A stretch of 41,967 nt of DNA from assembly GCA_021813405.1 (NCBI GenBank), contig JAKAKS010000035.1, forward strand, positions 1-41,967, given 5' to 3'. Shown piece after piece: positions 16,539-24,183 of the stretch (the first letter of the stretch is position 1; every line of letters starts with the position of its first letter). Below the pieces are notes generated by a model, which made no database searches, had not been told where the DNA came from, and saw nothing but the letters and a program-made list of their open reading frames with translations. The DNA comes from Nitrospirota bacterium (GTDB taxonomy: Bacteria; Nitrospirota; Thermodesulfovibrionia; Thermodesulfovibrionales; JdFR-88). The position numbers were made by a program, and so were the translations under genes.

Positions 16539-16928
16539 TCAGCAGCCGGCAGTGGCCTGGTTTCCCCCGGTAATTGAATCGATCAGGTCTTTAAGTTTTT
16601 CCATTTCCATGGATTTATCCATGAATGCGGCGCGCTCCAGTCCGGGGTGTTTCCTGATTTCCGCCTCCGGATAGCCGGATATGATTATGACCGGTATATC
16701 GAAACGGGCCAGTATCTCCTTTGCGGCCCATGGACCCCTCAGTTCTCCCCTTAATTTGGCATCTATAAGCACGACGTCTGGACGCGCGTTTTCAGCCAGG
16801 CTGACCGCTTCGTCCGCAAATGACGCATGCCCGCATATCTGGAACCCCCAAAGGCCGAGGTTCTCCTTAAGAAGCAGGGCAGACATGTAATCGTCCTCAA
16901 CTACAAGTATTTTTTTGCCGGGCGACAT
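16539..16928 (-). CDS. Stand-alone response-regulator receiver domain
   Basis: 129-aa single-domain CheY-like protein. The acidic pair is in ILVVEDDYMSALLL, the phosphoacceptor aspartate in RPDVVLIDAKL, and the conserved Thr/Ser in VIIISGYPE. The lysine is in AAFMDKSMEMEKL (usually followed by Pro; here Ser). There is no output domain. It starts 4 nt after the stop of the preceding receiver gene and is the third gene of the kinase-receiver-receiver operon. It may relay phosphate or compete for it (inference). SD is weak. Confidence 0.88.
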   Translation of the reverse strand: MSPGKKILVVEDDYMSALLLKENLGLWGFQICGHASFADEAVSLAENARPDVVLIDAKLRGELRGPWAAKEILARFDIPVIIISGYPEAEIRKHPGLERAAFMDKSMEMEKLKDLIDSITGGNQATAGC

Positions 16929-16932
16929 AAGA

Positions 16933-17319
16933 TCAGGCCTGGCCCGTGTGTTTTGTGTTGTTCAGGAGTTTTTCAACCGTTTCCCTGAGTATCTCTTCGT
17001 TTACCGGCTTGTTGAGGAATTCAACGCCGTCCGGGATGCCAACTTCCTCCTTCACCCCTTCGCGCAGGTAGCCGGACAGGAATATTATCGGCACGAACTT
17101 TTTTGCGCGTATCCGCCTGGCCGTCTCTATGCCGTCTATTTCGCCCTTGATGCGGACATCCATGGTAATGAGGTCCGGCCGGCATTCTTCGTCCAGCCAG
17201 ATTGCGCGGGCCCCGGAGTAAGCGGAACCGCAGACCTCATAACCCCATTTATCAAACAGGTCCGAAAGGCCCAGGGCGCCAAGCGCCTCGTCTTCCACTA
17301 TCAATATTTTATTTTTCAA
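16933..17319 (-). CDS. Stand-alone response-regulator receiver domain
   Basis: 128 aa. KILIVEDEALGALGL holds the acidic cluster, LITMDVRIKGEIDG the phosphoacceptor aspartate, PIIFLSGYLR the Ser and VEFLNKPVNEEIL the Lys-Pro, so all receiver residues are intact. It starts with TTG (plus-strand 17317-17319) 3 nt after the kinase stop, without a clear SD, so its translation probably depends on coupling. It is about as long as its neighbour and similar to it (both contain a WG(Y/F)(E/Q)(V/I)CG segment), consistent with duplication. Confidence 0.88.
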   Translation of the reverse strand: MKNKILIVEDEALGALGLSDLFDKWGYEVCGSAYSGARAIWLDEECRPDLITMDVRIKGEIDGIETARRIRAKKFVPIIFLSGYLREGVKEEVGIPDGVEFLNKPVNEEILRETVEKLLNNTKHTGQA

Positions 17320-17322
17320 TGT

Positions 17323-19701
17323 TCATTCTTTCTCAAAAGTTATTATGAATGCCGTTCCCCGTCCGGGGGCGCTGCGGATATCCACTTCGCCCATAAGCTG
17401 CATGGCCAGATTATAAACTATCTTCAACCCCAGGGAGCTGGCCTTCCTGAGGTCCGTGCCTTCCGGCAGGCCTATGCCGTTGTCGGCCACCGTAAGCTCA
17501 ATCTGCGCATCGCCAACAGAGCGCAGCCCCACACTTATTTTGCCTGCTATATTGTCCGCAAACGCGGCCGGAAAGGCGTATTTCATGGAATTCGAGATAA
17601 GCTCGTTTATTATAAGCCCGCAGGGGATGGCTGCGTCTATCGAGACCACGGCGTTTTCAACCGCCAGATCGATAGCGATATTTCTGCCGCCTTGAAGGAA
17701 ACTGCCCGTGAGCGCTTTTACAAGGTCGGTAATGTAGTCCTTGAGGTCCAGCATGGAGAGGTCGCCGCTTTTGTAGAGCTTCTCATGCACAAGGGCCATG
17801 GCCTGTATCCTGCTTTGCAGTTCATGCGTCTTTGCGGCCGCCCCTTTATCATTTATGGAGCGTGCCTGAAGGCCAATGAGGTTCGTGATGACGTGCATGT
17901 TGTTTTTAGTGCGATGGTAGACCTCCTTTAAAAGCATCTCCTTTTCAGCCAGAGCGGTCTTGAGTTTTTGGTTGGATTCTTTAAGCGCATCTTCCGCCTG
18001 CTTGCGCGCAATAGCGGTTGCAACCTGGTCTGTAACCGTGCTCATCAGGCCGATCTCTTCCTGGGTGAAGTACGCCCGGTCACGGGCGCCGAACGATAGC
18101 GTGCCGATTGTTTTTCCGTGATAGACCAGGGGGTGGCAAGCATAGGCCTGTATGCCCAGAGAGCGGAGCAGCTCGGTCCTTTCATCCGGATTATTAGGGA
18201 TGTCCTCCGCAATTATCCTGCATCCGTCCCTGGCCACGCACCCGGAAACCGTAATCCCGAAATCCAGACACTCGATCTCCTTTGCGGCCGCCCCCGTAAT
18301 CCCGTAATAGGCATTCAGGCGAATCCGCTGGCTGCCGTCTTCGATCAGATAATTGAAAAAGGTATGGCAGTTCAGATACCTCATCACTTTCCCGGCCAGC
18401 CCCTGGACGATTTTCTTCGGCATATCAACAGATAAAAGCATCCTTGCAGTCTCGGCGAGAAGCCCCAGCTTTTCTTTTTCCCTTTTTATGGCGCTTTCGG
18501 CCCGCTTGCGCTCTGTAATGTTATGCGCGATCTTTGAGACGCCTAATACCTTCCCGTTTTTATCCGTGATAGGCGAGAAGGTCAGTGAAACGGGTACGGC
18601 CGTCCCATTCTTGCGCATGCGCAAGGACTCAAAATGATCTATATGCTCTCCCATTGAAATGCGCCTGATGATTTCATGTACTTCATCGCCATGCCCTGGC
18701 GGTATGAGAAAAGAAATGTCCCTTCCCACAGCTTCCGATGCGCTGTAGCCAAAAAGCTTTTCGGCCCCGGCATTCCAGCTTTGGATAATCCCATTCAGGT
18801 CTTTGCTGATAATTGCGTCGTCAGCGCTCTCAACGAGTGCGGCCAGGCGCCCCCTCAGGGCTTCAGCCTGCCTGCGTTCAGTTATATTACGGAAGACCAG
18901 CACTACGCCAATTATCCTGCCGTCATGGTCTCTTATCGGGGCGCTGCTATCATCTATCGGGACTTCGGTGCCGTCTTTCCTTATCAATATCGTATGATTT
19001 GCAAGGCCCACCACCATACTTTTTTCAAGCGCTTTTTTGATAGGGCTTTCAACCACAGCCCTGGTGTGCTCATTGATGATATTGAACACGACGGTCACCG
19101 GTTTTGCCTCTGCCGTGCCCAGGCTCCAACCGGTAAGCTCTTCAGCCATCGCGTTCATGAAAGTTATCCTGCTCTCAGTGTCGGTAGCTATTACTGCGTC
19201 CCCGATGCTTTCCAGGGTGGTTGCCCAGCGCTGCTCTTTTGCAATAAGATGGGCTTCAGCCAGCTTGCGGGCCGTAATATCCTCCATGTAAACAAGGCAT
19301 AGGGTTTCATCAGGAAAGTGGATAAGCGAGGTGGACACCAAAAATATAAGCTCTTCAGGATCTTCCTTGTTTCCAAACCAGCCTCTGGTTTCAATCTGGC
19401 GCTGATTGATGCCTGTCCTGAAGGTTTCAAGTATTGCGTTTCGGACAATGCAGCCGCCGCAAACCGGGCCAAAGCCGCATCCGCCTGAGGCGTCCTTGGA
19501 GTGGATACATTTGAAAGCATCCCCGTGCCTGTGGCCCGTGGTTTCCTGCCAGGCGCGTTTTGCGAGCGCCGATGCCGTTGCGTTAGCCTTCCGGATATTT
19601 GTTCCGCTGTCTACCAGCAACACGGCCATGGGCACGTTTTCAAGCATGGCCTCAAGCTCCAGGCGCGTGTTTTTGCGTGGTTTTCTGCCAGCTTTACTCA
19701 T
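17323..19701 (-). CDS. Soluble multi-PAS/GAF sensor histidine kinase (HisKA_2)
   Basis: 792 aa, no membrane helix. An N-terminal PAS (about 15-145) carries a four-cysteine cluster C65-x9-C75-x5-C81-x2-C84. Next come PAS2 (about 155-275, SIGDAVIATDTESRITFMN) and PAS3 (about 285-400, SADDAIISKDLNGIIQSWN). A GAF domain (about 415-565) leads to a HisKA_2 domain with VYHRTKNNMHVI (about 600) and HATPase_c with NELISNSMKYAF and VADNGIGLPEG. It is a cytoplasmic sensor, possibly redox- or metal-responsive through the cysteines (inference). It heads an operon with two receivers. The ATG lacks a clear SD. Confidence 0.9.
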   Translation of the reverse strand: MSKAGRKPRKNTRLELEAMLENVPMAVLLVDSGTNIRKANATASALAKRAWQETTGHRHGDAFKCIHSKDASGGCGFGPVCGGCIVRNAILETFRTGINQRQIETRGWFGNKEDPEELIFLVSTSLIHFPDETLCLVYMEDITARKLAEAHLIAKEQRWATTLESIGDAVIATDTESRITFMNAMAEELTGWSLGTAEAKPVTVVFNIINEHTRAVVESPIKKALEKSMVVGLANHTILIRKDGTEVPIDDSSAPIRDHDGRIIGVVLVFRNITERRQAEALRGRLAALVESADDAIISKDLNGIIQSWNAGAEKLFGYSASEAVGRDISFLIPPGHGDEVHEIIRRISMGEHIDHFESLRMRKNGTAVPVSLTFSPITDKNGKVLGVSKIAHNITERKRAESAIKREKEKLGLLAETARMLLSVDMPKKIVQGLAGKVMRYLNCHTFFNYLIEDGSQRIRLNAYYGITGAAAKEIECLDFGITVSGCVARDGCRIIAEDIPNNPDERTELLRSLGIQAYACHPLVYHGKTIGTLSFGARDRAYFTQEEIGLMSTVTDQVATAIARKQAEDALKESNQKLKTALAEKEMLLKEVYHRTKNNMHVITNLIGLQARSINDKGAAAKTHELQSRIQAMALVHEKLYKSGDLSMLDLKDYITDLVKALTGSFLQGGRNIAIDLAVENAVVSIDAAIPCGLIINELISNSMKYAFPAAFADNIAGKISVGLRSVGDAQIELTVADNGIGLPEGTDLRKASSLGLKIVYNLAMQLMGEVDIRSAPGRGTAFIITFEKE

Positions 19702-19785
19702 TGTGCCATATCCAGGCGGACTTATCTTTTTTTACTATACCAGACAAATCCTAAAAGTGCTTGTTCCTTAAGATGATTCCTTTGA

Positions 19786-19791
19786 TAGAAT
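19786..19791 (+). promoter_or_regulatory. -10-like TAGAAT 6 nt before the DUF72 start
   Basis: TAGAAT ends 6 nt before the ATG at 19798 and there is no SD. A TTGTTC at 19761-19766 is a possible but over-spaced (19 nt) -35. This fits a leaderless transcript. Confidence 0.4.
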
Positions 19792-19797
19792 TTTCTT

Positions 19798-20571
19798 ATG
19801 CCGGGGCAAATCAATATCGGGTGCAGCGGGTTCTCGTATAAACATTGGAGAGGTGTTTTCTATCCCGAAGGGCTGCCTCCGTCCAAATGGCTGGCATACT
19901 ATACTGAAAAATTCCACACGGTTGAATTGAATGTAACTTTCTACCGCCTGCCCAGGGAAAGCACGTTTGAAAAATGGTACAGGGAAACACCTTCCGGTTT
20001 CCGCATATCGGTAAAAGGAAGCAGGTATATCACCCACATAAAAAGGCTGAAAGACCCTAAAGACCCGCTAAAGAGGTTTTTCGATAATATAAAGCCCCTG
20101 AAAGAAAAGATGGCCGTTGTGCTTTGGCAGTTACCCCCAGGCTTCAAGGCGGACCCGGCAAGGCTTGAAACCTTTCTCAAGGCGCTGAAACCATACAGGG
20201 CGAAAAACGCTTTCGAGTTCCGGCAAGAGTCCTGGGTGAAAAGCAGCGAGGTAAAAGAGATGCTTGCCGCAAATGGGGCTTGCCTGTGCATGGCGGACTG
20301 GCCGCCGTTCGTAAACGCCCTGCCGCAGGAGGCGGATTTTGTGTACATAAGAAGGCACGGGCATGGGATATACGGGGCGTCATATTCACAAGGGGAGCTT
20401 GACGAAGATGCCAAAACGGTTAAGAGTTACGCCAGAAAGGGCAAGGATGTGTTTATTTATTTCAACAACGATATAGAAGGGTTTGCTCCCAAAAACGCGC
20501 TGGAGCTTATAGGCATGCTGGGCGCGTCCCCGCCGCATCCCGCCCTCAAGGAAGAGGGTGTTGCCGTTTAA
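19798..20571 (+). CDS. DUF72 (YecE-like) TIM-barrel protein
   Basis: 257 aa, normal length. The N-terminal IGCSGFSYKHWRGVFYPEGL, then FHTVELNVTFYRLP, FRISVKGSRYITH and FEFRQESWV are the DUF72 signature strands. The fold is a TIM barrel of unconfirmed function, reported across bacteria and archaea. The C-terminal part YIRRHGHGIYGASYSQGEL and DVFIYFNNDIEGFAPKNALEL also matches. PolX follows 11 nt after the stop, so the two are probably one operon. No SD precedes its start. Confidence 0.9.
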   Translation: MPGQINIGCSGFSYKHWRGVFYPEGLPPSKWLAYYTEKFHTVELNVTFYRLPRESTFEKWYRETPSGFRISVKGSRYITHIKRLKDPKDPLKRFFDNIKPLKEKMAVVLWQLPPGFKADPARLETFLKALKPYRAKNAFEFRQESWVKSSEVKEMLAANGACLCMADWPPFVNALPQEADFVYIRRHGHGIYGASYSQGELDEDAKTVKSYARKGKDVFIYFNNDIEGFAPKNALELIGMLGASPPHPALKEEGVAV

Positions 20572-20582
20572 GGGGAGCAATC

Positions 20583-22325
20583 ATGAAGAACGCCGAGATA
20601 GCAAAGATATTCTATGACATGGCGGACATCCTGGAGATTAATAATGAAAACCAGTTCAGGGTGCGCGCTTACAGGCGTGCCGCTTTGAATATAGAAGGGC
20701 ATCCAAAAGATGCGGCCCTGCTTTCCGTTGAGGACCTTAGAAAAATCCCCGGCATAGGCGAGGACCTGGCCGGCAAGATAAAGGAGATAACTGAAACCGG
20801 CACGTGCGCCGATTATGAAAAACTGAAAAAGAAGTACCCTGCGGGATTAACGGAAATCCTTGCTATTCCGGGTTTAGGCCCCAAGACGGCAAAGTTTCTT
20901 TACGACAAATTCAAGGTAAAGGGCATAGACAACCTGGAAATGCTTGCGCGGGAACATAAGTTGAAAGGGCCCGGCATAAAGGAAAAGACGGAGCTTAATA
21001 TCATCAAAGGCATAGAGATGCTGCGGGGCAGGCAGACGGAGCGGCATCCCATCGGCAAAGTGCTCCCGTCCGCCAGGGAGTTAATGGAATACCTGGCCAA
21101 ATCTTCCGCAGTGCAGAAAATCTCCATAGCCGGGAGCCTGCGGCGGTGGAAAGAGACCATCAGGGACATAGACATCCTGGCCGCCTCGGCCCGGCCTGAT
21201 GAGCTGATGGACTATTTCGTTAAACTGCCGCAGGTGTCACGCGTGCTGGCCAAAGGGCCTACAAAAAGCTCGGTTGTTATCGGGCACGGCAGCAATGGCA
21301 TCCAGGCGGACTTGCGGGTGGTGGAGGAGGGGGCCTACGGCGCCGCGCTGTGCTACTTTACCGGCAGCAAGGAGCATAACATCAGGCTCCGCGAGATGGC
21401 CGTGAAGCGCGGGCTTAAGGTAAACGAGTACGGAGTATTTGACTTAAAAGGGAAAAAGATTGGCGGCCAGCGTGAGGAGGATGTATACCAGGCTTTGGGG
21501 CTTCCATATATTCCACCGGAATTAAGGGAGGATTCTGGCGAGATAGACGCGGCGCTTGAAGACAGTCTGCCCCGGCTGATCGAATTGTCAGATATAAAAG
21601 GGGACCTGCACGTCCACAGCAAGCAGTCCGACGGCAGCTATCCTGTTGAAAAATTGATAGAGGCCGCCCGAGAGCGCGGCTATAGCTATATGGCGCTTAC
21701 CGATCATTCCAAAAGCCTTGGGATAGCGCGCGGACTGGACGAACAGAAAATACTTGAACAGATAAAAATGATTGATGCGCTGAACAGGAAACTGCGGGGC
21801 TTCCGTTTGTTGAAAGGCGTGGAGCTGGACATACGCGGAGATGGCGCGCTGGACCTGCCGGATGCATTACTTGCAAGGCTGGAGATAGTCAACGCATCGA
21901 TACACAGCGGGTTCAGGCAGGACGCGGCAAGGGTAACGGGGCGGATTGTGAGGGCGATGGAAAACCCGTATGTAAACGTGATATCGCATCCCACGGGCAG
22001 GCTTATAGGTGAGCGGGAGGCATACGGGCTGGATTTCGAACGCGTGCTTAAAGCAGCAAAAGAGACCGGGACGGCGCTGGAGATAAACGCCTATCCGGCC
22101 AGGCTGGACCTTAACGACCAGATGGCCAGACGCGCGCGGGACATGGGCATTCCGCTTGTGATTAGCACGGATGCCCACGTGCTTACGCATTTCGAGTTCA
22201 TGGAGTACGGCGTGGAAGTGGCCCGCCGGGCCTGGTGCGGGCCGGGCGATGTGCTAAACACCCTGGACTTGAAAAATCTGCTTGCCGCGCTTGCGGCAAA
22301 GAGGAGGAAATTGGCCGCCGTATAA
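20583..22325 (+). CDS. polX: DNA polymerase X with PHP exonuclease domain
   Basis: 580 aa, the usual bacterial PolX length. Domains: 8-kDa and helix-hairpin-helix region (LRKIPGIGEDLAGKI, LAIPGLGPKTAKFLYDKF, about 45-120), and polymerase palm with IAGSLRRWKETIRDIDILA (catalytic DxD, about 180-200). The PHP domain starts at about 338 with GDLHVHSKQSDGSY. Metal ligands appear intact (HVHS, TDHS, GVELDI, SIHSGF, SHPTGR, STDAH), so a 3'-5' exonuclease or AP-endonuclease activity is expected. It acts in base-excision and gap repair. GGGGAG lies 6 nt before the ATG. Confidence 0.93.
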   Translation: MKNAEIAKIFYDMADILEINNENQFRVRAYRRAALNIEGHPKDAALLSVEDLRKIPGIGEDLAGKIKEITETGTCADYEKLKKKYPAGLTEILAIPGLGPKTAKFLYDKFKVKGIDNLEMLAREHKLKGPGIKEKTELNIIKGIEMLRGRQTERHPIGKVLPSARELMEYLAKSSAVQKISIAGSLRRWKETIRDIDILAASARPDELMDYFVKLPQVSRVLAKGPTKSSVVIGHGSNGIQADLRVVEEGAYGAALCYFTGSKEHNIRLREMAVKRGLKVNEYGVFDLKGKKIGGQREEDVYQALGLPYIPPELREDSGEIDAALEDSLPRLIELSDIKGDLHVHSKQSDGSYPVEKLIEAARERGYSYMALTDHSKSLGIARGLDEQKILEQIKMIDALNRKLRGFRLLKGVELDIRGDGALDLPDALLARLEIVNASIHSGFRQDAARVTGRIVRAMENPYVNVISHPTGRLIGEREAYGLDFERVLKAAKETGTALEINAYPARLDLNDQMARRARDMGIPLVISTDAHVLTHFEFMEYGVEVARRAWCGPGDVLNTLDLKNLLAALAAKRRKLAAV

Positions 22326-22364
22326 AAATATTCCAAAAATTTTCCCCTCCTGCTGCTCCCGGCC

Positions 22365-22375
22365 TCTGTTATAAT
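22365..22375 (+). promoter_or_regulatory. Extended -10 promoter before the two-TM protein
   Basis: TCTGTTATAAT contains TG-n-TATAAT, a perfect extended -10. No -35 of note. The predicted start near 22382 gives an about 22-nt leader with GGAAGGG. The same 11-mer (one base different) precedes the cytochrome and the 39662 gene. Confidence 0.6.
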
Positions 22376-22403
22376 TCCGGAATAAAAAGTGGGGAAGGGC
22401 AAT

Positions 22404-22766
22404 ATGGGGTTAGAGCACCATAAAAAACCGCTGCTCAGCAGGAAGCAATTTTTTAAAAGGCAGCTCATGTATACCGGTTTTTCACTCATTATCCTGGGGG
22501 GCTCCATAGGCATCGGCGTTGCCGGATACCACTACACCGGGAATCTCCCCTGGCTGGACTCATTCCTTAATGCCTCTATGATACTTACCGGCATGGGGCC
22601 GGTGGATAAAATGAATACCACTGCGGGTAAGCTGTTTGCCTCTTTTTACGCCCTGTTTAGCGGGATATCTTTCCTGTCTTTTATAGCGGTGCTTGCCACC
22701 CCTGTTTACCACAGGTTCCTTCATAAGCTGCATCTGGACATCGGGGAGAACTGCGAAGACGATTAG
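22404..22766 (+). CDS. Small two-TM protein with ion-channel-like layout
   Basis: 120 aa. Basic N-terminus (HHKKPLLSRKQFFKRQ), helix 1 (about 22-43), then a short re-entrant-like segment LDSFLNASMILTGMGPVD (about 51-68), helix 2 (about 76-98) and an acidic tail. The helix-loop-helix spacing recalls two-TM potassium channels, but the canonical TVGYG filter is replaced by LTGMGPVD, so conduction is uncertain. The ATG at 22404 is chosen for GGAAGGG 4 nt upstream; an upstream GTG lacks one. A strong terminator overlaps the stop codon. Function unproven. Confidence 0.7.
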   Translation: MGLEHHKKPLLSRKQFFKRQLMYTGFSLIILGGSIGIGVAGYHYTGNLPWLDSFLNASMILTGMGPVDKMNTTAGKLFASFYALFSGISFLSFIAVLATPVYHRFLHKLHLDIGENCEDD

Positions 22767-22788
22767 GGGGGCGGTAGCCCCCCTTCTT
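22766..22788 (+). terminator. Intrinsic terminator
   Basis: GGGGGGC and GCCCCCC form a perfect 7-bp stem with a GGTA loop, followed by TTCTT. The left arm begins at the last base of the preceding stop codon. Confidence 0.8.
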
Positions 22789-22801
22789 AATCTCTATTTT
22801 T

Positions 22802-24013
22802 TTATAAACACCTTGTAAGCGGCAGTTCCTTCTTCTCCAGCTCCGGTTCGAATTTTTGCGGCTGCCGTCCGAAGCATATCCCCAGGGTTTCGTAGAGGGC
22901 TATCTCGTTTAAGTCCACGGTCCTCTGTTTAATTACCTGGGCGGTATCGGTGTATTCTATCTTCTTGTCGTTTACGTCCACAACTGTTACGCCGGTTACG
23001 TTTCTGGCAAGAAGCATTACTGCCGCCGCGCCTGTGCGCAGCCCGAAGTTGATGTCGTAGGCGTATGAGATGCCGCTTCTTACAAGATGGCCGGGCGTTA
23101 CTTCGCGTATCTCCGGGCTCTCGTACACGCCGGGGGTGAACATAAAGGATTTTTTCATGAAATCGGCAACATCAGGGTCATTCTTCATACGGTCTTCCAG
23201 TTGTTTTCTAACATACTTGCCCGCGCCGGCCAGCTTTACGTGGCCAAATGCGTCCACACCGGCGGACTTGTCTGCTATGGCCTGGCCCTTTGCGTCATTT
23301 ATCCCCTCGGCCACCACTATTCCGTAGGTGCCTTTCTTTACATCGCTGTCCAACACCCGCTTGAAGAAGACTTTTTTCATGTGGGCGTAAACGATATCGA
23401 AGTCCACGGGTATCTCCGGGATTATTATGCAGTCCGCCTCGCCCGCAAGCCCGCCGCGAAGCGCGGTGTGCCCCGCATATCTGCCAAATACCTCCAGCAC
23501 CACCACGCGGTTATGGCTGAGGCCGGTGGTCTTCAGGTCCCGCATGAACTGGGCAATCCTGTTTACGGCGGAGTCCCCGCCAACGCTGTAGGACTGGAGG
23601 TCCAGGTCCATAGTCTTTGGAACGTGCACGCACGGGATGCCCTGGGCCGACAGGTCCACTATAACGCTTCCGGTGTCGTCCCCGCCGCTGATAACAAGCC
23701 CGTCTATCCCGAATTTGGCAAGCCCCTGCTTTATCCGTTCATATCTATTATCGTCGTTGATTTTTTTGATTTTCACCCTGGAGTGGCCTGCCTCGGAGCC
23801 TGCGTTGCCAGCCTCAATTTCAAGCAGCCTCCCGGGCGTGAGCCTGGTAAGGCCCTGCATCTCCACAAGGTTATAAAGCCCGGCGTAGCCATTGGGGATG
23901 ACCACAGCCTCTATCCCCATAGAGTTTGCCATCAGGCCCACGCCCTTAATAACTGCGTTCAAGCCCCCGCAATCGCCCCCGCTTGTTATAACGCCGATTT
24001 TACGAATAGCCAT
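22802..24013 (-). CDS. 6-phosphofructokinase, PPi-type active-site residues
   Basis: About 403 aa. It phosphorylates fructose 6-phosphate to fructose 1,6-bisphosphate. Motifs: IGVITSGGDCGGLNAVI (N-terminal nucleotide/phosphate loop), SGGDDTGS (residues 109-116) and PKTMDLDL (132-139), then EVFGRYAGHTAL. At the two positions that discriminate donor (G104 and G124 in E. coli PfkA) this protein has D113 and K133, as in pyrophosphate-dependent enzymes. The usual TIDND loop is TMDLD, keeping both aspartates. ATG 24013 is preceded by AGGAGGG (10-nt spacing); the longer open frame upstream is discarded. It is divergent from the FIST gene. Confidence 0.88.
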   Translation of the reverse strand: MAIRKIGVITSGGDCGGLNAVIKGVGLMANSMGIEAVVIPNGYAGLYNLVEMQGLTRLTPGRLLEIEAGNAGSEAGHSRVKIKKINDDNRYERIKQGLAKFGIDGLVISGGDDTGSVIVDLSAQGIPCVHVPKTMDLDLQSYSVGGDSAVNRIAQFMRDLKTTGLSHNRVVVLEVFGRYAGHTALRGGLAGEADCIIIPEIPVDFDIVYAHMKKVFFKRVLDSDVKKGTYGIVVAEGINDAKGQAIADKSAGVDAFGHVKLAGAGKYVRKQLEDRMKNDPDVADFMKKSFMFTPGVYESPEIREVTPGHLVRSGISYAYDINFGLRTGAAAVMLLARNVTGVTVVDVNDKKIEYTDTAQVIKQRTVDLNEIALYETLGICFGRQPQKFEPELEKKELPLTRCL

Positions 24014-24183
24014 TGAATGAAATCCCTCCTGAGGATTGGTTTTTAATATCAACCCTAATATTAATATGTAAGCGGGAAAAATTAAAGGGGCTGCCCTCAT
24101 ACGGCCATGCAGGGGCGGGGCGGACAAAACGTGCGCCAGGACACTCCGGTTTCCATTTTCTTGTCATACACTATTGCCAGGCA

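Noticed and set aside
16915-17931. 338-codon open frame on the plus strand opposite the receiver and kinase genes
   Set aside because: It runs antisense to genes with intact catalytic motifs and shows no domain or start signal of its own.
23087-24016. 309-codon open frame opposite the phosphofructokinase gene
   Set aside because: Shadow frame: the minus-strand enzyme has all conserved motifs, and this frame has none.
24013-24183. N-terminal extension of the FIST protein from the ATG at 24013
   Set aside because: It overlaps the start codon and upstream region of the divergent phosphofructokinase gene, lacks an SD, and adds 57 residues that do not look like FIST sequence.
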